DNA from: Aequorivita aquimaris
Lineage (GTDB): Bacteria > Bacteroidota > Bacteroidia > Flavobacteriales > Flavobacteriaceae
Assembly: GCF_001573155.1 (NCBI RefSeq)
Contig: NZ_JRWG01000006.1
Span: forward strand, 62,001-126,000
Length of the DNA: 64,000 bases
Direction: 5' to 3'
The first letter of the stretch is position 1. Each line of letters opens with the position of its first letter. The translations under genes and the position numbers were made by a program. The notes below the pieces were generated by a model. The model was not told the DNA's origin and made no database searches. It was given only the letters and a program-made list of their open reading frames with translations. Positions 17,322-27,299 of the stretch are shown here, one piece after another.

Positions 17322-18674
17322 TTATTCGGCATTGTCCAAAAATTCCTTGAACTTTTCCGCCCATTTATCAAAAAACCGCTTGGAGGTTTTTTGCTCTTTT
17401 TCTTTATTCTTTTCTTTCTTTTTTTCTTCTTCAACTTCGGTCTCTTCAGCCTTTTCCACTGTTTCTTCGGAAGTGATTTCATGTGAAAAACGCTTCATCA
17501 ACGAAGATTTCTCCTTACTTTCCAAGCTGTTAAGCACCAAGCCCACTGCGGTCGCATACATAGGGCTGGTGGTTTCGGCATCGCTGTCACCAGCCAAATG
17601 CTCGTTGGGATAACCTATGCGGGTGTCCATTCCCGTGATGTATTCCACCAATTGCTTTATATGCTGCAGCTGTGCGCCGCCGCCCGTAAGTACGATTCCC
17701 GCGATAAGTTTCTTTTTTTGGTCCTCGTGCCCGTAGTTTTTTATTTCCATATACACCTGCTCGATAATTTCGATAACGCGGGCGTGGATTATTTTTGAAA
17801 GGTTTTTTAAGCTGATTTCCTTGGGCTCTCTCCCTCTCAGGCCAGGAATTGAGACTATTTCGTTGTCTTTATTTTCCCCAGGCCAAGCGGAGCCAAATTT
17901 TATTTTCAGAAGTTCGGCTTGTTTTTCAATAATGGAACAGCCTTCCTTTATGTCTTCGGTAATTACATTTCCACCAAAAGGAATTACGGCAGTATGGCGA
18001 ATAATGCCATCCTTAAAAATCGCTAAATCTGTAGTGCCGCCACCTATATCAATTAAGGCTACACCTGCTTCTTTTTCCTCTTGGCTCAGTACCGCTTTTG
18101 CCGAAGCCAAAGGCTCCAAAGTGATTGCGGAAAGCTCCAGACCGGCGCTTTTAATACATCTGCCCACATTTCTAATGGAGGAAACCTGCCCTACCACCAC
18201 GTGAAAGTTGGCTTCCAATCGTGCGCCGTACATGCCGATAGGTTCTTTTATTTCGGCCTGCCCATCAACCTTAAAATCCTGCGGCAGTACGTGCAAGATT
18301 TCTTCTCCCGGAAGCATAACCAGTTTGTGTACTTGGTTGCAAAGACGGTCTATATCTTCTTCCTTTATTACATCCTCGCCATTGGGACGGGTAATGTAGT
18401 CGCTATGCTGAAGGCTTCTTATATGCTGGCCGGCAATGCCCACCACAACTTCCTTAATCTTCATTCCGGAAGAGGTCTCGGCATCCTGCACCGCCTGCTG
18501 AATGGACTGAATGGTCTGCGTAATATTGTTTACCACGCCACGGTGCACCCCGAGGCTTTTGGCTTTGCCAATCCCCAATACCTCCATTTTGCCATAATCG
18601 TTCTTTCTCCCAATCATGGCAACTATCTTGGTAGTTCCAATATCCAATCCTACAGCAATGTTCTCGTTTTCCAT
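17322..18674 (-). CDS. ftsA: cell division protein FtsA
   Basis: Actin-family ATPase that ties FtsZ to the membrane. Of 450 residues, the phosphate-binding start is VGLDIGTTKIVAMIG, the SHS2/1C domain includes DFKVDGQAEIKEPIGMYGARLE, the phosphate-2 loop is GVALIDIGGGTTDLAIF and the adenosine motif is IAGIVLTGGGAQL. A Glu/Lys-rich linker leads to the C-terminal amphipathic helix KRFFDKWAEKFKEFLDNAE, the membrane-targeting sequence. Stop and start are 4 bp apart from ftsQ. Confidence 0.97.
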   Translation of the reverse strand: MENENIAVGLDIGTTKIVAMIGRKNDYGKMEVLGIGKAKSLGVHRGVVNNITQTIQSIQQAVQDAETSSGMKIKEVVVGIAGQHIRSLQHSDYITRPNGEDVIKEEDIDRLCNQVHKLVMLPGEEILHVLPQDFKVDGQAEIKEPIGMYGARLEANFHVVVGQVSSIRNVGRCIKSAGLELSAITLEPLASAKAVLSQEEKEAGVALIDIGGGTTDLAIFKDGIIRHTAVIPFGGNVITEDIKEGCSIIEKQAELLKIKFGSAWPGENKDNEIVSIPGLRGREPKEISLKNLSKIIHARVIEIIEQVYMEIKNYGHEDQKKKLIAGIVLTGGGAQLQHIKQLVEYITGMDTRIGYPNEHLAGDSDAETTSPMYATAVGLVLNSLESKEKSSLMKRFSHEITSEETVEKAEETEVEEEKKKEKNKEKEQKTSKRFFDKWAEKFKEFLDNAE

Positions 18675-18678
18675 GACC

Positions 18679-19395
18679 TTACTTTTTTGTGGCTATTACC
18701 TGACTTTCAAATTTCAGATTCACCATATTGTACCCATACAGCGTACTGTCCTGTTTAGTTTTCTTGTAAAATGCTTTAAAGTTTTGAAACTTTTTCTCAA
18801 TGTTATCCGGCTTCCCAAAAAGCACTTTAAAATTCATTTTTCGCAGCTCCAATTCTATCTCGCCGTTCATTTTTCTGTTTAACCCCACCACGCTTTGTTT
18901 CATAAATTCGTCGTCATTGATTTTTAGCAGCAATTGGGTAACTTCATTAAAATTATTTTTTGAAGTTCCCGTAATTATTGGCACTCTTGCCGAGTACACA
19001 TCAGAGAGCGGCATCTTTTTACCATCGGCATCCAGATAATAATCAGGCGAAGCGGATACTCTGCCTATTGGTTTGCGCTGCTCAATTTTTGCCCCCAACG
19101 TACCGTCCACCGATACATACACCTGAACATCACGAACCATAGGGTTTTCCTGAAGCCGCTGCTCCATCTTCTTCAAAACTAAAGCTTCTTTGCCTATGCT
19201 CGTAACCTTGTCTTGATTTTGTATCAACAATTTATTAACTGTGTTGTAGGTGATAAAAGGACTGTTTTCATCCACAAATTCTACGTCCACCTTCTTGATT
19301 TTACGGGCGTCATTTCGCTTTTTTGTAAAGCTGAAAAGAAACGCCATAATACCCAGCAAAATGATAAATTTGATGATTTCAATACTACGTTTCAT
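18679..19395 (-). CDS. ftsQ: cell division protein FtsQ
   Basis: 238-aa bitopic membrane protein with one N-terminal transmembrane segment (IIKFIILLGIMAFLFSF, about residues 7-23) after a short basic start and before KKRNDARKIKK. The periplasmic part contains a POTRA-like region, QNKDKVTS...LEKRLQENPMVRDVQVYVSVDGTLGAKIEQRKP style, followed by a beta domain. FtsQ links the early ring to FtsL/FtsB. Similarity to proteobacterial FtsQ is weak, so the call rests on size, topology, the POTRA motif and position. Its start overlaps murC by 11 bp. Confidence 0.9.
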   Translation of the reverse strand: MKRSIEIIKFIILLGIMAFLFSFTKKRNDARKIKKVDVEFVDENSPFITYNTVNKLLIQNQDKVTSIGKEALVLKKMEQRLQENPMVRDVQVYVSVDGTLGAKIEQRKPIGRVSASPDYYLDADGKKMPLSDVYSARVPIITGTSKNNFNEVTQLLLKINDDEFMKQSVVGLNRKMNGEIELELRKMNFKVLFGKPDNIEKKFQNFKAFYKKTKQDSTLYGYNMVNLKFESQVIATKK

Positions 19396-20740
19396 TTTTC
19401 AATTTTTTGGTTAACTTATTCACTTCAACGCCTATATCTCCTGCCCCTACGAGCAATTTTATTCTGCATTTTGACTTCAGCAGAACCTCGGGCAGGGCAG
19501 ATTTAACAACCAACCGCTTGTTTTTTGCAATCACTTGGTCCAAAAGCCATTTGGAAGTAATTCCTTCAATGGGCTCTTCCCTTGCGGGATAAATATCCAG
19601 CAGCACTACCTCGTCAAATTGTGGCAGACTTTTGGCGAAACCTTCAGCAAAATCGCGCGTTCTGCTGAAAAGATGCGGCTGAAAGACAATCTGTTTGTGA
19701 TCGTTGGGGTACATTTCGTCCACGGCCTGAAATAGCGCATCAATCTCTGTGGGATGGTGCGCATAATCGTCTATCAAAACCAATTCATCGGTTTTTATTT
19801 TATAGGAAAAGCGGCGCTTCACCCCTTTAAATGATGCCAATGCTTTGGGCAGACGATCGGTTGGGGAGCCTGCTAAAATCGCCATACCCAAAGCCATGAT
19901 GGCATTTGTAAGATTGTGGTGCCCGGGAAGAAGGAAGGTCAAGTTTTCCAAAGTTCCGTTCGGAGTTCTTAAATCGAAAAGATATGCACCGTTCTTTATT
20001 TTAACATTTTGGGCCGAATAATCCGCGGCTTCTTCAACGCCAACGGTCATCCCGTCCAACGAAAGGTTCTTTTTTATGAAAACATTTTCTTCTTTTTCCA
20101 CCAATCGCGCGAAAGCCCTAAAGGCATTCTCTATTTCTGAGGCATCGCCATAAATGTCCAAATGGTCTGCGTCCATTGAGGTTACGCAGGCAATATCTGG
20201 ACGAAGCTGCAGAAAGGAACGGTCAAATTCATCTGCCTCAACAACGGTTATTTCGTTGCCTTTATAAATAAAATTTGAATTATAGTTTTCCGCAATCCCA
20301 CCCAAAAACGCGGTTACCGGCATATTGCATTCCGCCAATAAATGCCCCAAAATGGCCGAAGTCGTAGTTTTTCCGTGCGTTCCGGCAACGGCGAGGCAAA
20401 GTGTGTTTTTGGAAACCTCGCCCAAAAGCTGGGCACGTTTTACGATTTGAAAATCTTCTGAAAAGAAATAATTTAAAATCTTGTTGCCCTTTGGAATGGC
20501 GGGCGTGTAAACCACCAAAACATTCTCTTTTGAAAGAACTTCTTTTTGAATTTCAGAAATTTCATCAATAAAAGTAACCGGGATGCCTTCCGAAATCAAT
20601 TCCTCGGTCAAATCGGTTGAAGTTCTATCGTACCCAAAAACAGCCTTCCCCTGCATTTTGAAATAGCGTGCAAGCGCACTCATCCCAATGCCGCCTATGC
20701 CGACGAAGTAGAAGGTTTGTATGTCTTTTAGGTTATTCAA
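19385..20740 (-). CDS. murC: UDP-N-acetylmuramate--L-alanine ligase MurC
   Basis: Mur ligase that adds L-Ala to UDP-MurNAc using ATP. The 451-aa protein has the N-terminal Rossmann motif FVGIGGIGMSALARYF, the ATP loop AGTHGKTTTSAILG, the metal-binding EADEFDRSF and CVTSMDADHLDIYG in the central domain, and YAHHPTEIDAL in the C-terminal domain. These are diagnostic for MurC rather than MurD/E/F. It lies between murG and ftsQ in the cluster. An 80-bp gap with inverted repeats separates it from murG. Confidence 0.98.
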   Translation of the reverse strand: MNNLKDIQTFYFVGIGGIGMSALARYFKMQGKAVFGYDRTSTDLTEELISEGIPVTFIDEISEIQKEVLSKENVLVVYTPAIPKGNKILNYFFSEDFQIVKRAQLLGEVSKNTLCLAVAGTHGKTTTSAILGHLLAECNMPVTAFLGGIAENYNSNFIYKGNEITVVEADEFDRSFLQLRPDIACVTSMDADHLDIYGDASEIENAFRAFARLVEKEENVFIKKNLSLDGMTVGVEEAADYSAQNVKIKNGAYLFDLRTPNGTLENLTFLLPGHHNLTNAIMALGMAILAGSPTDRLPKALASFKGVKRRFSYKIKTDELVLIDDYAHHPTEIDALFQAVDEMYPNDHKQIVFQPHLFSRTRDFAEGFAKSLPQFDEVVLLDIYPAREEPIEGITSKWLLDQVIAKNKRLVVKSALPEVLLKSKCRIKLLVGAGDIGVEVNKLTKKLKNET

Positions 20741-20764
20741 AATTTAATGTTTCAGGTTTAATTT

Positions 20765-20830
20765 AGTCGATGGGTTGATGTGTTTAGAAGTTTAGCCACT
20801 ATACTCATCGACTTCTCAACTCATCGACTT
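20765..20830. repeat. mixed inverted/direct repeat at the murG-murC junction
   Basis: AGTCGATGGGTTGATG on the left faces two copies of CTCATCGACTT (20804-20814, 20820-20830) on the right. The second copy contains the murG stop codon and the last murG codons. The words AGTCGATGAG and TTTAGAAGTTTAG recur at 24561-24590. Confidence 0.7.
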
Positions 20831-21915
20831 TTTTCTAATAATTTCTCAATCTCTTCAACTATATCTTTTGTGGCATTTGGTCTTGCCAGTTTTTTTATGT
20901 TTTCAGAAAGTGTTTTCTGCTTTTCTTCGGAAGCGAGCAATGCTGAAAACTCGTTTTCGAAATTGGCATCCAGTTCACTTTCCTTAATCAATAACGCGGC
21001 ATTTTTTTCTGAAATTGCCAGTGCGTTTTTGGTTTGGTGGTCTTCGGCAACGTTTGGCGAGGGAATGAAAATCACGGGCTTGCCCACCAAACACAGTTCA
21101 GAAACCGAAAGTGCTCCCGCACGCGAAATGATGAAATCTGCCGCCGCGTATGCCAAATCCATTCGGTTTAAAAAGGGATGGATTTGGACCGTTTGGGAAC
21201 CTTTGTTTTTATAGGTTTCTTCGTAAAATTTACCGCATTGCCAAATAACCTGCAAATTGTTCTTTTCAAAAAACGGCAATGATTTTTCAATCAACTGGTT
21301 GATACGGCGTGCACCGAGACTTCCGCCCAAAACCAACAACGTTTTCTTTTCTTTTTTCAAGTTGAAGAAAGCTACTGCTTCTTCCCTTTTTAAAGAAATA
21401 TCCAGCAAATCCTGCCGCACGGGATTGCCCGTTATTCTTACTTTTTCCGAAGGAAAGAATTTTTCCATTCCTTCATAAGCCACACAAATCTTCTGAACTT
21501 TACTGCTCAACCATTTGTTGGTTATTCCTGCGTGGCTGTTCTGCTCTTGAATTAAGCAAGGAATCCCTTTTAAAGCCGCCATTCGCAACAAGGGAGCACT
21601 GGCATAACCGCCCGTACCGATTGCAACATCGGGTTTGAAGTTTTTAAGAATTTTAAGCGATTTTCCAAGACTGGAAACAAGTTTCAACGGAAACGCCAAA
21701 TTCTGCAATGATAAACTCCGTTGCAGCCCAGAAATCCACAGGCCTTTTATTTTATAACCTGCCTGTGGCACCTTTTCCATTTCCATTCTATCCTTTGCGC
21801 CAACGAACAAAAATTCAGCATCGGGAAAACGGGTTTTTAACTCGTTCGCAATGGCAACCGCCGGGTAAATATGACCTCCGGTGCCTCCGCCTGATATGAT
21901 GAATTTATATTTCAA
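20821..21915 (-). CDS. murG: MurG UDP-GlcNAc:undecaprenyl-PP-MurNAc-pentapeptide transferase (TTG start)
   Basis: Membrane-associated glycosyltransferase that makes lipid II. The G-loop [17 protein letters not shown] opens the protein. [29 protein letters not shown] and the second G-loop [14 protein letters not shown] are all present. I start at TTG 21915, giving 364 aa, the usual length, beginning [11 protein letters not shown]. The longer frame to 22026 adds a Gly/Arg-rich stretch read from within ftsW and is unlike any MurG. This TTG overlaps the ftsW stop as TTGA, so translational coupling is likely. The stop codon falls inside a junction repeat. Confidence 0.95.
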   Translation of the reverse strand: MKYKFIISGGGTGGHIYPAVAIANELKTRFPDAEFLFVGAKDRMEMEKVPQAGYKIKGLWISGLQRSLSLQNLAFPLKLVSSLGKSLKILKNFKPDVAIGTGGYASAPLLRMAALKGIPCLIQEQNSHAGITNKWLSSKVQKICVAYEGMEKFFPSEKVRITGNPVRQDLLDISLKREEAVAFFNLKKEKKTLLVLGGSLGARRINQLIEKSLPFFEKNNLQVIWQCGKFYEETYKNKGSQTVQIHPFLNRMDLAYAAADFIISRAGALSVSELCLVGKPVIFIPSPNVAEDHQTKNALAISEKNAALLIKESELDANFENEFSALLASEEKQKTLSENIKKLARPNATKDIVEEIEKLLEKSR

Positions 21916-23102
21916 ATTGCTTCGCTTAATATATCCAATGGATTTTCTTCCTTTTCTTCTTTGGCAACCACCTCCCGTTTTGCGCTCACGCTTAAAATCA
22001 TTCCAAGTGCCAGACACGTCATCCAAATTGAAGTACCCCCACTGCTTATCAATGGTAAATTTTGTCCGGTTACCGGAAACAGTTCCACAGCCACCGCCAT
22101 ATTTATCATCGCCCTAAAAACAATGGGCAAGCCTACGCCAATAACCAACAACTTTCCAAAAACGGAGGTTGATTTATGCGCGACCACCACGATCCTAAAA
22201 AGCAGAAACAAATACAAAACCATCAAAAACATGCCGCCCAAAAGGCCAAATTCCTCAACAATAATTGCATAAATAAAATCGGAGGAGGACTGTGGCAAAA
22301 AGTTCTTTTGAACACTTTTGCCTGGTCCCAAACCTGCCACACCGCCTGAAGCAATTGCTATTTTTGCTTTTTCGATTTGGTAATCGGCTTCGGTATCTTT
22401 ATCATCACTGAAATTTTCAACACGACTTATCCAAGTATCCACACGATTTGGGAAAACGCCCGGAAATGCTTTTGCGGTAAGCACGAAGAGCGTGAGGAAA
22501 ATCAATCCGGCTCCTAGGATTATCCCTAAATACTTCAATGGATACCCACCTACGAAAACGAGCATTACAATCATTGAAAAAAAGATTGCAGTGGTAGAAA
22601 AGTTAGCAGGAAGTATTAATGCGAGCACTATAAATACAGGTACCCAGAGCGGTAAAATGGTTTCCTTGAAGGTAACGGTTTTGTCTTTTATGCGCGAAAG
22701 ATAACGCGCCACATAAGTCATCAAAACCACGCCAGCCAGTGTTGAAGTCTGAAATGTTATACCCACAAACGGCAAGCGTATCCACCTACTTGCGTTTGCG
22801 CCGTCAATCGTGGTGCCTTCCGCCATTGTGATAATCAACAGCAGGATAATAACGGGCATGGCGATAATGGAAAGCCCCCGGAAATAGTGATAAGGTATTT
22901 TATGAACGCCATACAAAATTCCAAAGCCCAATACAAGGTGTGAAAAATGACGGAGCAAATAAGGCAGCGTGCTTCCATCTCCGTACAAATACGCCAGATT
23001 ACTACTGGAGCTATATACCGGCAAAAAGGAAAATAGTGCCAAAAGACCTACAATTCCCCAGATTGCTTTATCACCCTGTATGTAATGGAAAATGTTTTTC
23101 AC
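21912..23102 (-). CDS. ftsW: FtsW, lipid II polymerase/flippase-family SEDS protein
   Basis: Polytopic membrane protein (396 aa, about ten hydrophobic segments) of the SEDS family, the peptidoglycan glycosyltransferase partner of FtsI. The SEDS region [17 protein letters not shown], the periplasmic loop with [20 protein letters not shown] and [17 protein letters not shown], and [22 protein letters not shown] near the C-terminus are diagnostic. It is placed between murD and murG, which favours FtsW over RodA. Confidence 0.96.
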   Translation of the reverse strand: MKNIFHYIQGDKAIWGIVGLLALFSFLPVYSSSSNLAYLYGDGSTLPYLLRHFSHLVLGFGILYGVHKIPYHYFRGLSIIAMPVIILLLIITMAEGTTIDGANASRWIRLPFVGITFQTSTLAGVVLMTYVARYLSRIKDKTVTFKETILPLWVPVFIVLALILPANFSTTAIFFSMIVMLVFVGGYPLKYLGIILGAGLIFLTLFVLTAKAFPGVFPNRVDTWISRVENFSDDKDTEADYQIEKAKIAIASGGVAGLGPGKSVQKNFLPQSSSDFIYAIIVEEFGLLGGMFLMVLYLFLLFRIVVVAHKSTSVFGKLLVIGVGLPIVFRAMINMAVAVELFPVTGQNLPLISSGGTSIWMTCLALGMILSVSAKREVVAKEEKEENPLDILSEAI

Positions 23103-23108
23103 TTGAAA

Positions 23109-23153
23109 TGTTTCTGGTTTCTAAAATTTCGTATTTCCGTTTTCGTATTTCGT
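23109..23153. repeat. degenerate TTTCGTATT-word repeat between murD and ftsW
   Basis: GTTTCTGGTTTCT is followed by TTTCGTATTTCCG and TTTCGTATTTCG. It fills the 55-bp gap and is another junction repeat. Confidence 0.5.
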
Positions 23154-23157
23154 TTTT

Positions 23158-24495
23158 TTACAAATTTCTAACTGCATCTTTAAATTGTCTTCCGCGGTCT
23201 TCATAGTTTTCAAAAAGATCAAAACTTGCACAGGCCGGGGAAAGCAAAACCGTGTTATTTCTTTCAGCCAATTTGTAGGCAACCTGCACCGCCATTGCCA
23301 TGGAATCGGTTTCAATTATTGTATCCACAACGTTTCCGAAGGCATTGATTATTTTTTCGTTATCAACTCCCAAGCAGATAATCGCCTTTACTTTTTCGTT
23401 TACCAACGGCAACAGTTCACTGTAATCGTTGCCTTTATCCACCCCGCCCACAATCCACACGGTTGGGTTTTCCATACTATCAAGTGCAAAAAATGTAGCA
23501 TTTACGTTGGTGGCTTTGGAATCGTTTATGTACATCACATTGTTGATTTTTAAAACCTTTTCCAACCTGTGCTCCACGCCCTGAAATCCTTCCAGACTTT
23601 CACGGATTGTCTGTTTTCTGATTCTCAATAATGTAGCTACCGTTGATGCAGCCATGGCGTTCTTTACATTGTGTTCCCCTTGTATTCCGATTGTTGCGAT
23701 TGGCATAGTAAATTCTGTATTATTTATTTTTATTATTATTTCGTTATTTCTTTTAAAAGCTCCCTGGTTCAGTTCCTTTTTTACCGAAAAAGGCAGCGGT
23801 TGTGATTTTATGGAATTTTGCGAAAGCCACTTTATTATTTCAACATCATCTGCATCATAAATGAAGTAATCCTGCGAGGTTTGGTTCATCGTTATCCGAA
23901 ATTTTGAAGCGATATAATTTTCATATTTATAATCATATCGGTCCAAATGGTCCGGACTCAGATTGGTCAAAACTGCGATTTGCGGCGCAAAGGTTTCAAT
24001 GCCGTCAAGCTGAAAACTGCTGAGTTCGAGTACGAAGTTTTCGTACTTCTCTTCGGAAACCTGCTCTGCGAAACTCTTCCCGATGTTTCCGCCCAACGCC
24101 ACATTAAGTCCGCCGTCTTTCAGCAATTTATAGGTCAAACTTGCGGTGGTTGTTTTTCCGTTGCTTCCGGTTATTCCTACAATTTTTGCCTTTGTATATT
24201 TTGAAGCAAATTCAATTTCAGAAATAACCTTCACTCCCTTTTCGCGCAACTTTTTAACGATTGGTGCGTTATCGGGAATTCCCGGACTTTTCATCACTAT
24301 GTCTGCCAAAAAGATTTTGGCTTCGGAATGGCCTTCCTCTTCCCATTCAATTCCATTATTTATAAGAACTTGTTTGTACTTTTCCTTTATTTTTCCGAAG
24401 TCTGAAACAAATACTTCAAACCCCTTTTTCAATCCTAAAATGGCTGTGCCTACTCCACTTTCACCTCCTCCGAGAATTACGATTTTCTGCTTCAT
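23158..24495 (-). CDS. murD: UDP-N-acetylmuramoylalanine--D-glutamate ligase MurD
   Basis: Mur ligase adding D-Glu. Of 445 residues, the N-terminal nucleotide fold opens with IVILGGGESGVGTAILGLKKG. The ATP loop is GITGSNGKTTTASLTY, the central block is LELSSFQLDGIETFAPQIAVLTNLSPDHLDRY, and the C-terminal domain contains GVEHRLEKV and NDSKATNVNATFFAL, a MurD hallmark. It ends with LLSPACASFDLFENYEDRG, also diagnostic. Confidence 0.98.
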   Translation of the reverse strand: MKQKIVILGGGESGVGTAILGLKKGFEVFVSDFGKIKEKYKQVLINNGIEWEEEGHSEAKIFLADIVMKSPGIPDNAPIVKKLREKGVKVISEIEFASKYTKAKIVGITGSNGKTTTASLTYKLLKDGGLNVALGGNIGKSFAEQVSEEKYENFVLELSSFQLDGIETFAPQIAVLTNLSPDHLDRYDYKYENYIASKFRITMNQTSQDYFIYDADDVEIIKWLSQNSIKSQPLPFSVKKELNQGAFKRNNEIIIKINNTEFTMPIATIGIQGEHNVKNAMAASTVATLLRIRKQTIRESLEGFQGVEHRLEKVLKINNVMYINDSKATNVNATFFALDSMENPTVWIVGGVDKGNDYSELLPLVNEKVKAIICLGVDNEKIINAFGNVVDTIIETDSMAMAVQVAYKLAERNNTVLLSPACASFDLFENYEDRGRQFKDAVRNL

Positions 24496-24519
24496 AGTTC
24501 AGTCAAATTATTTTTCCCT

Positions 24520-24590
24520 CGCAAAGCCGCAAAGGCGCAAAGTGTTTTCATATTATTCTAAACTTCTAAACTCATCGACTCATCGACTTT
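24520..24590. repeat. junction repeat between mraY and murD
   Basis: CGCAAAGCCGCAAAGGCGCAAAG (three GCAAAG words) is followed by AACTTCTAAACTCATCGACT and CATCGACTTT, ending exactly at the mraY stop codon. It shares long words with the repeat at 20765-20830. Confidence 0.65.
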
Positions 24591-25832
24591 TTATCTAATT
24601 TTCAACGTAACAATCGTAATGATTGCCAAAAAAATTCCCACAATCCAAAACCGCGTAACAATTTTACTTTCGTGGAAACCCTTTATTTGATAGTGGTGAT
24701 GCAATGGCGACATTCTGAAAATGCGCCTGCCTTCACCAAATTTCTTCTTTGTGTATTTAAACCAGCTTACCTGTAAAACCACCGAAAGATTTTCCATCAG
24801 AAATATTCCACAGAGAATGGGTATAAGCAGTTCTTTCCGAACTGCAATTGCAATTACGGCGATGATTCCGCCAATGGTCAAGCTGCCCGTATCGCCCATA
24901 AATACTTGGGCGGGATAGGTATTGTACCATAAAAACCCGATAAGCGCTCCTACGAACGCGGTGATGAAAATCGTCATCTCACCGGTGTTTGGGATGTACA
25001 TAATGTTGAGATAATCCGCAAAAATTACGTTGCCCGACACCCAAGCAAAAAGCGCAAGCGTAAGACCAATGATGGCCGAAGTACCCGCGGCGAGGCCGTC
25101 AATTCCATCGGTGAGATTGGCTCCGTTTGAAACCGCCGTGATTATAAAAATCACGATGGGAATGAAAATGAGCCAGACATAGCTCTTATAATTTTCGCCC
25201 GCCCAGCTTATAAGTTCAGCATAGTTGAATTCGTTTTCCTTCACAAAGGGAATGGTGGTAAGCATTGCCTTATCCTTCACATAAAAAGTATTGGTGGATT
25301 CCTTGGCAATGACTTCCGTTATTTGTGTTTCAGTTTCAGGATTTTCAATGGTTCGCTGCACAATGATGTCTGGGTGCAAATACATAGTTACGCCCACAAA
25401 AAGGCCCAAACCTATTTGGCCTATTACCTTAAATTTTCCCGGTAATCCCTGCTTATCATTTTTAAATTTTTTAATGTAATCGTCAATAAAACCGATGGTC
25501 CCCATCCAAACGGTTGTAACAATCAAAAGGATTACGTAAATATTTTCAAGTTTCGCAAAGAGTAAAACAGGAACCAATGTGGCGAGAATGATAATGATTC
25601 CGCCCATAGTCGGCGTTCCCGCTTTTTCGTTTTGACCTTCCAAACCAAGATCACGGATAGATTCGCCTACTTGCTTTTTCTGCAGATAATTGATTATTTT
25701 TTTACCGTAAACCGTGGCGATAAACAGCGAAAGGATAACCGCCAAAATCGCCCGGAACGTAATAAAATTGAACAGCCCCGCACCTGGCACGTCGTATGTT
25801 TTATCCAAATATTCAAAAAAATAGTAAAGCAT
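24591..25832 (-). CDS. mraY: MraY phospho-MurNAc-pentapeptide translocase
   Basis: Integral-membrane enzyme moving phospho-MurNAc-pentapeptide to undecaprenyl phosphate (lipid I). The 413-aa protein has about ten membrane segments. The motifs are [72 protein letters not shown] and the [11 protein letters not shown] of the catalytic loop. An extra hydrophilic stretch of about 50 residues between the Asp-Asp-Tyr region and the next membrane span explains its length, above the common 360 aa. Such an insertion is known to me from Bacteroidota MraY. Confidence 0.98.
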   Translation of the reverse strand: MLYYFFEYLDKTYDVPGAGLFNFITFRAILAVILSLFIATVYGKKIINYLQKKQVGESIRDLGLEGQNEKAGTPTMGGIIIILATLVPVLLFAKLENIYVILLIVTTVWMGTIGFIDDYIKKFKNDKQGLPGKFKVIGQIGLGLFVGVTMYLHPDIIVQRTIENPETETQITEVIAKESTNTFYVKDKAMLTTIPFVKENEFNYAELISWAGENYKSYVWLIFIPIVIFIITAVSNGANLTDGIDGLAAGTSAIIGLTLALFAWVSGNVIFADYLNIMYIPNTGEMTIFITAFVGALIGFLWYNTYPAQVFMGDTGSLTIGGIIAVIAIAVRKELLIPILCGIFLMENLSVVLQVSWFKYTKKKFGEGRRIFRMSPLHHHYQIKGFHESKIVTRFWIVGIFLAIITIVTLKIR

Positions 25833-25835
25833 TGG

Positions 25836-27299
25836 CTATTTGTTTAGGGCGGTTAAAAGTTGGTTTACTATTTTAAAATCATCAAAATCGAAGCGCTCTC
25901 CGTTTATTTCCTGATAGCTTTCGTGGCCTTTTCCGGCAATCAAAATGATGTCGTTTTCCTGCGCCATTTGGCAAGCCGCTTTTATGGCTTCCTTTCTATT
26001 TATTATTGAAATCGTCTTTTTATAATGCTCGGCAGGCACGCCTTTTTCAATCTGTTCAATAATTTTTTCGGGATTTTCGGTGCGCGGATTGTCGCTGGTA
26101 AAAACCACTTTGGTGCTCAACGAAGCGGCAATGTTTCCCATAACCGGGCGCTTCTGCGCGTCACGGTCGCCGCCGCAGCCTACCACGGTTATAACTTCTT
26201 CGTTACCCGTGCGGATTTCATTTATGGTTTCCAAAACATTTTTCAGGGCATCGGGCGTATGTGCATAATCCACAATGGCAGTGATTTTCTTTTCTGAAAT
26301 TAAATATTGAAACCTGCCGCCCACACTGTCCAATGTGCTCATTATTTGAAGAATTTCAAGTTCCTTCAACCCCAAAAGATATGCGGTACCAAAAATTGCA
26401 AGTAGATTATAAGCGTTAAATCCGCCAATCAATTTCACCCACAATTCCTGATTGTTTATTTTCAGAAGTTGCCCTGTGAACTGGCTTTCCAAAATTTGGG
26501 CTTTATAGTCGGCGTAGGTTTTTAGGGCGTAGGTATATTTTCTCGCTTTGGTATTCTGAAGCATTACCAAGCCGTTTTTGTCATCTACATTTACCAATGC
26601 AAAAGCAGATTTCGGCAAAGCATCAAAAAAGGATTTTTTCACATCGCGGTATTCCGCAAAATCTTTGTGATAATCCAAATGATCGTGCGAAAGATTGGTA
26701 AAAACGCCTCCGGTGAAATGAAGCGCCTCGGTACGTTTTTGGTGAATTCCGTGCGAACTCACTTCCATAAAGCAATATTCCACGCCATCGGCCACCATTT
26801 CGCGCAGATATTTGTTGATGGTCAACGAATCCGGCGTAGTGTGAGTGGCTTTAAATTCTGTATCGCCCACCATTATTTTTACCGTGGAAAGTAAGCCAGC
26901 TTCCAAGCCCGCTTTTTTAAAAAGTTGATATAAAAGAGAAGAAACCGTTGTTTTCCCGTTGGTTCCGGTTATACCGACAAGCTTCAGTTCTTCCGAAGGG
27001 TTTCCGTAGTAATTGGCGGCCATTATCGCCAACGCCTTATGCGAATCCGCAACCTGTACGTAGGTAATTCCGTTGATGATATTTTCCGGCAAGGTTTCGC
27101 AAATAATTGCCAAGGCACCTTGGTCAGCAGCTTTTTTTATGAATTGGTGCCCGTCTGAAACGGTTCCTTTTATGGCGATAAAAACATCGTTCAAAGAAAC
27201 ATTTCGGGAATCAAATTCCAGATTGTTTATGGCCACGGAAGTACTGCCCACGACGCTTTCGATGGTAACTTTGTACAATATGTCCTTTAACAATATCAC
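25836..27299 (-). CDS. murE: UDP-MurNAc-tripeptide synthetase MurE (meso-DAP type)
   Basis: Mur ligase adding the third peptide residue. Of 487 residues, the ATP loop is GTNGKTT at 112-118. The central block is EVSSHGIHQKR and TNLSHDHLDYH (near 180-211), followed by VDYAHTPDALKNVLE. DNPRTENP at 403-410 is the motif that selects meso-diaminopimelate. This predicts A1-gamma peptidoglycan, as expected for this phylum. It overlaps the end of ftsI by 4 bp. murF is not in this cluster. Confidence 0.97.
   Translation of the reverse strand: MILLKDILYKVTIESVVGSTSVAINNLEFDSRNVSLNDVFIAIKGTVSDGHQFIKKAADQGALAIICETLPENIINGITYVQVADSHKALAIMAANYYGNPSEELKLVGITGTNGKTTVSSLLYQLFKKAGLEAGLLSTVKIMVGDTEFKATHTTPDSLTINKYLREMVADGVEYCFMEVSSHGIHQKRTEALHFTGGVFTNLSHDHLDYHKDFAEYRDVKKSFFDALPKSAFALVNVDDKNGLVMLQNTKARKYTYALKTYADYKAQILESQFTGQLLKINNQELWVKLIGGFNAYNLLAIFGTAYLLGLKELEILQIMSTLDSVGGRFQYLISEKKITAIVDYAHTPDALKNVLETINEIRTGNEEVITVVGCGGDRDAQKRPVMGNIAASLSTKVVFTSDNPRTENPEKIIEQIEKGVPAEHYKKTISIINRKEAIKAACQMAQENDIILIAGKGHESYQEINGERFDFDDFKIVNQLLTALNK

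Noticed and set aside
18081-18758. 225-codon plus-strand frame inside ftsA/ftsQ
   Set aside because: A shadow of ftsA with low-likelihood composition and no recognisable domain.
21915-22026. N-terminal extension of MurG from 22026
   Set aside because: It is read in another frame of ftsW, is Gly/Arg/Lys-rich and lies before the normal family start.
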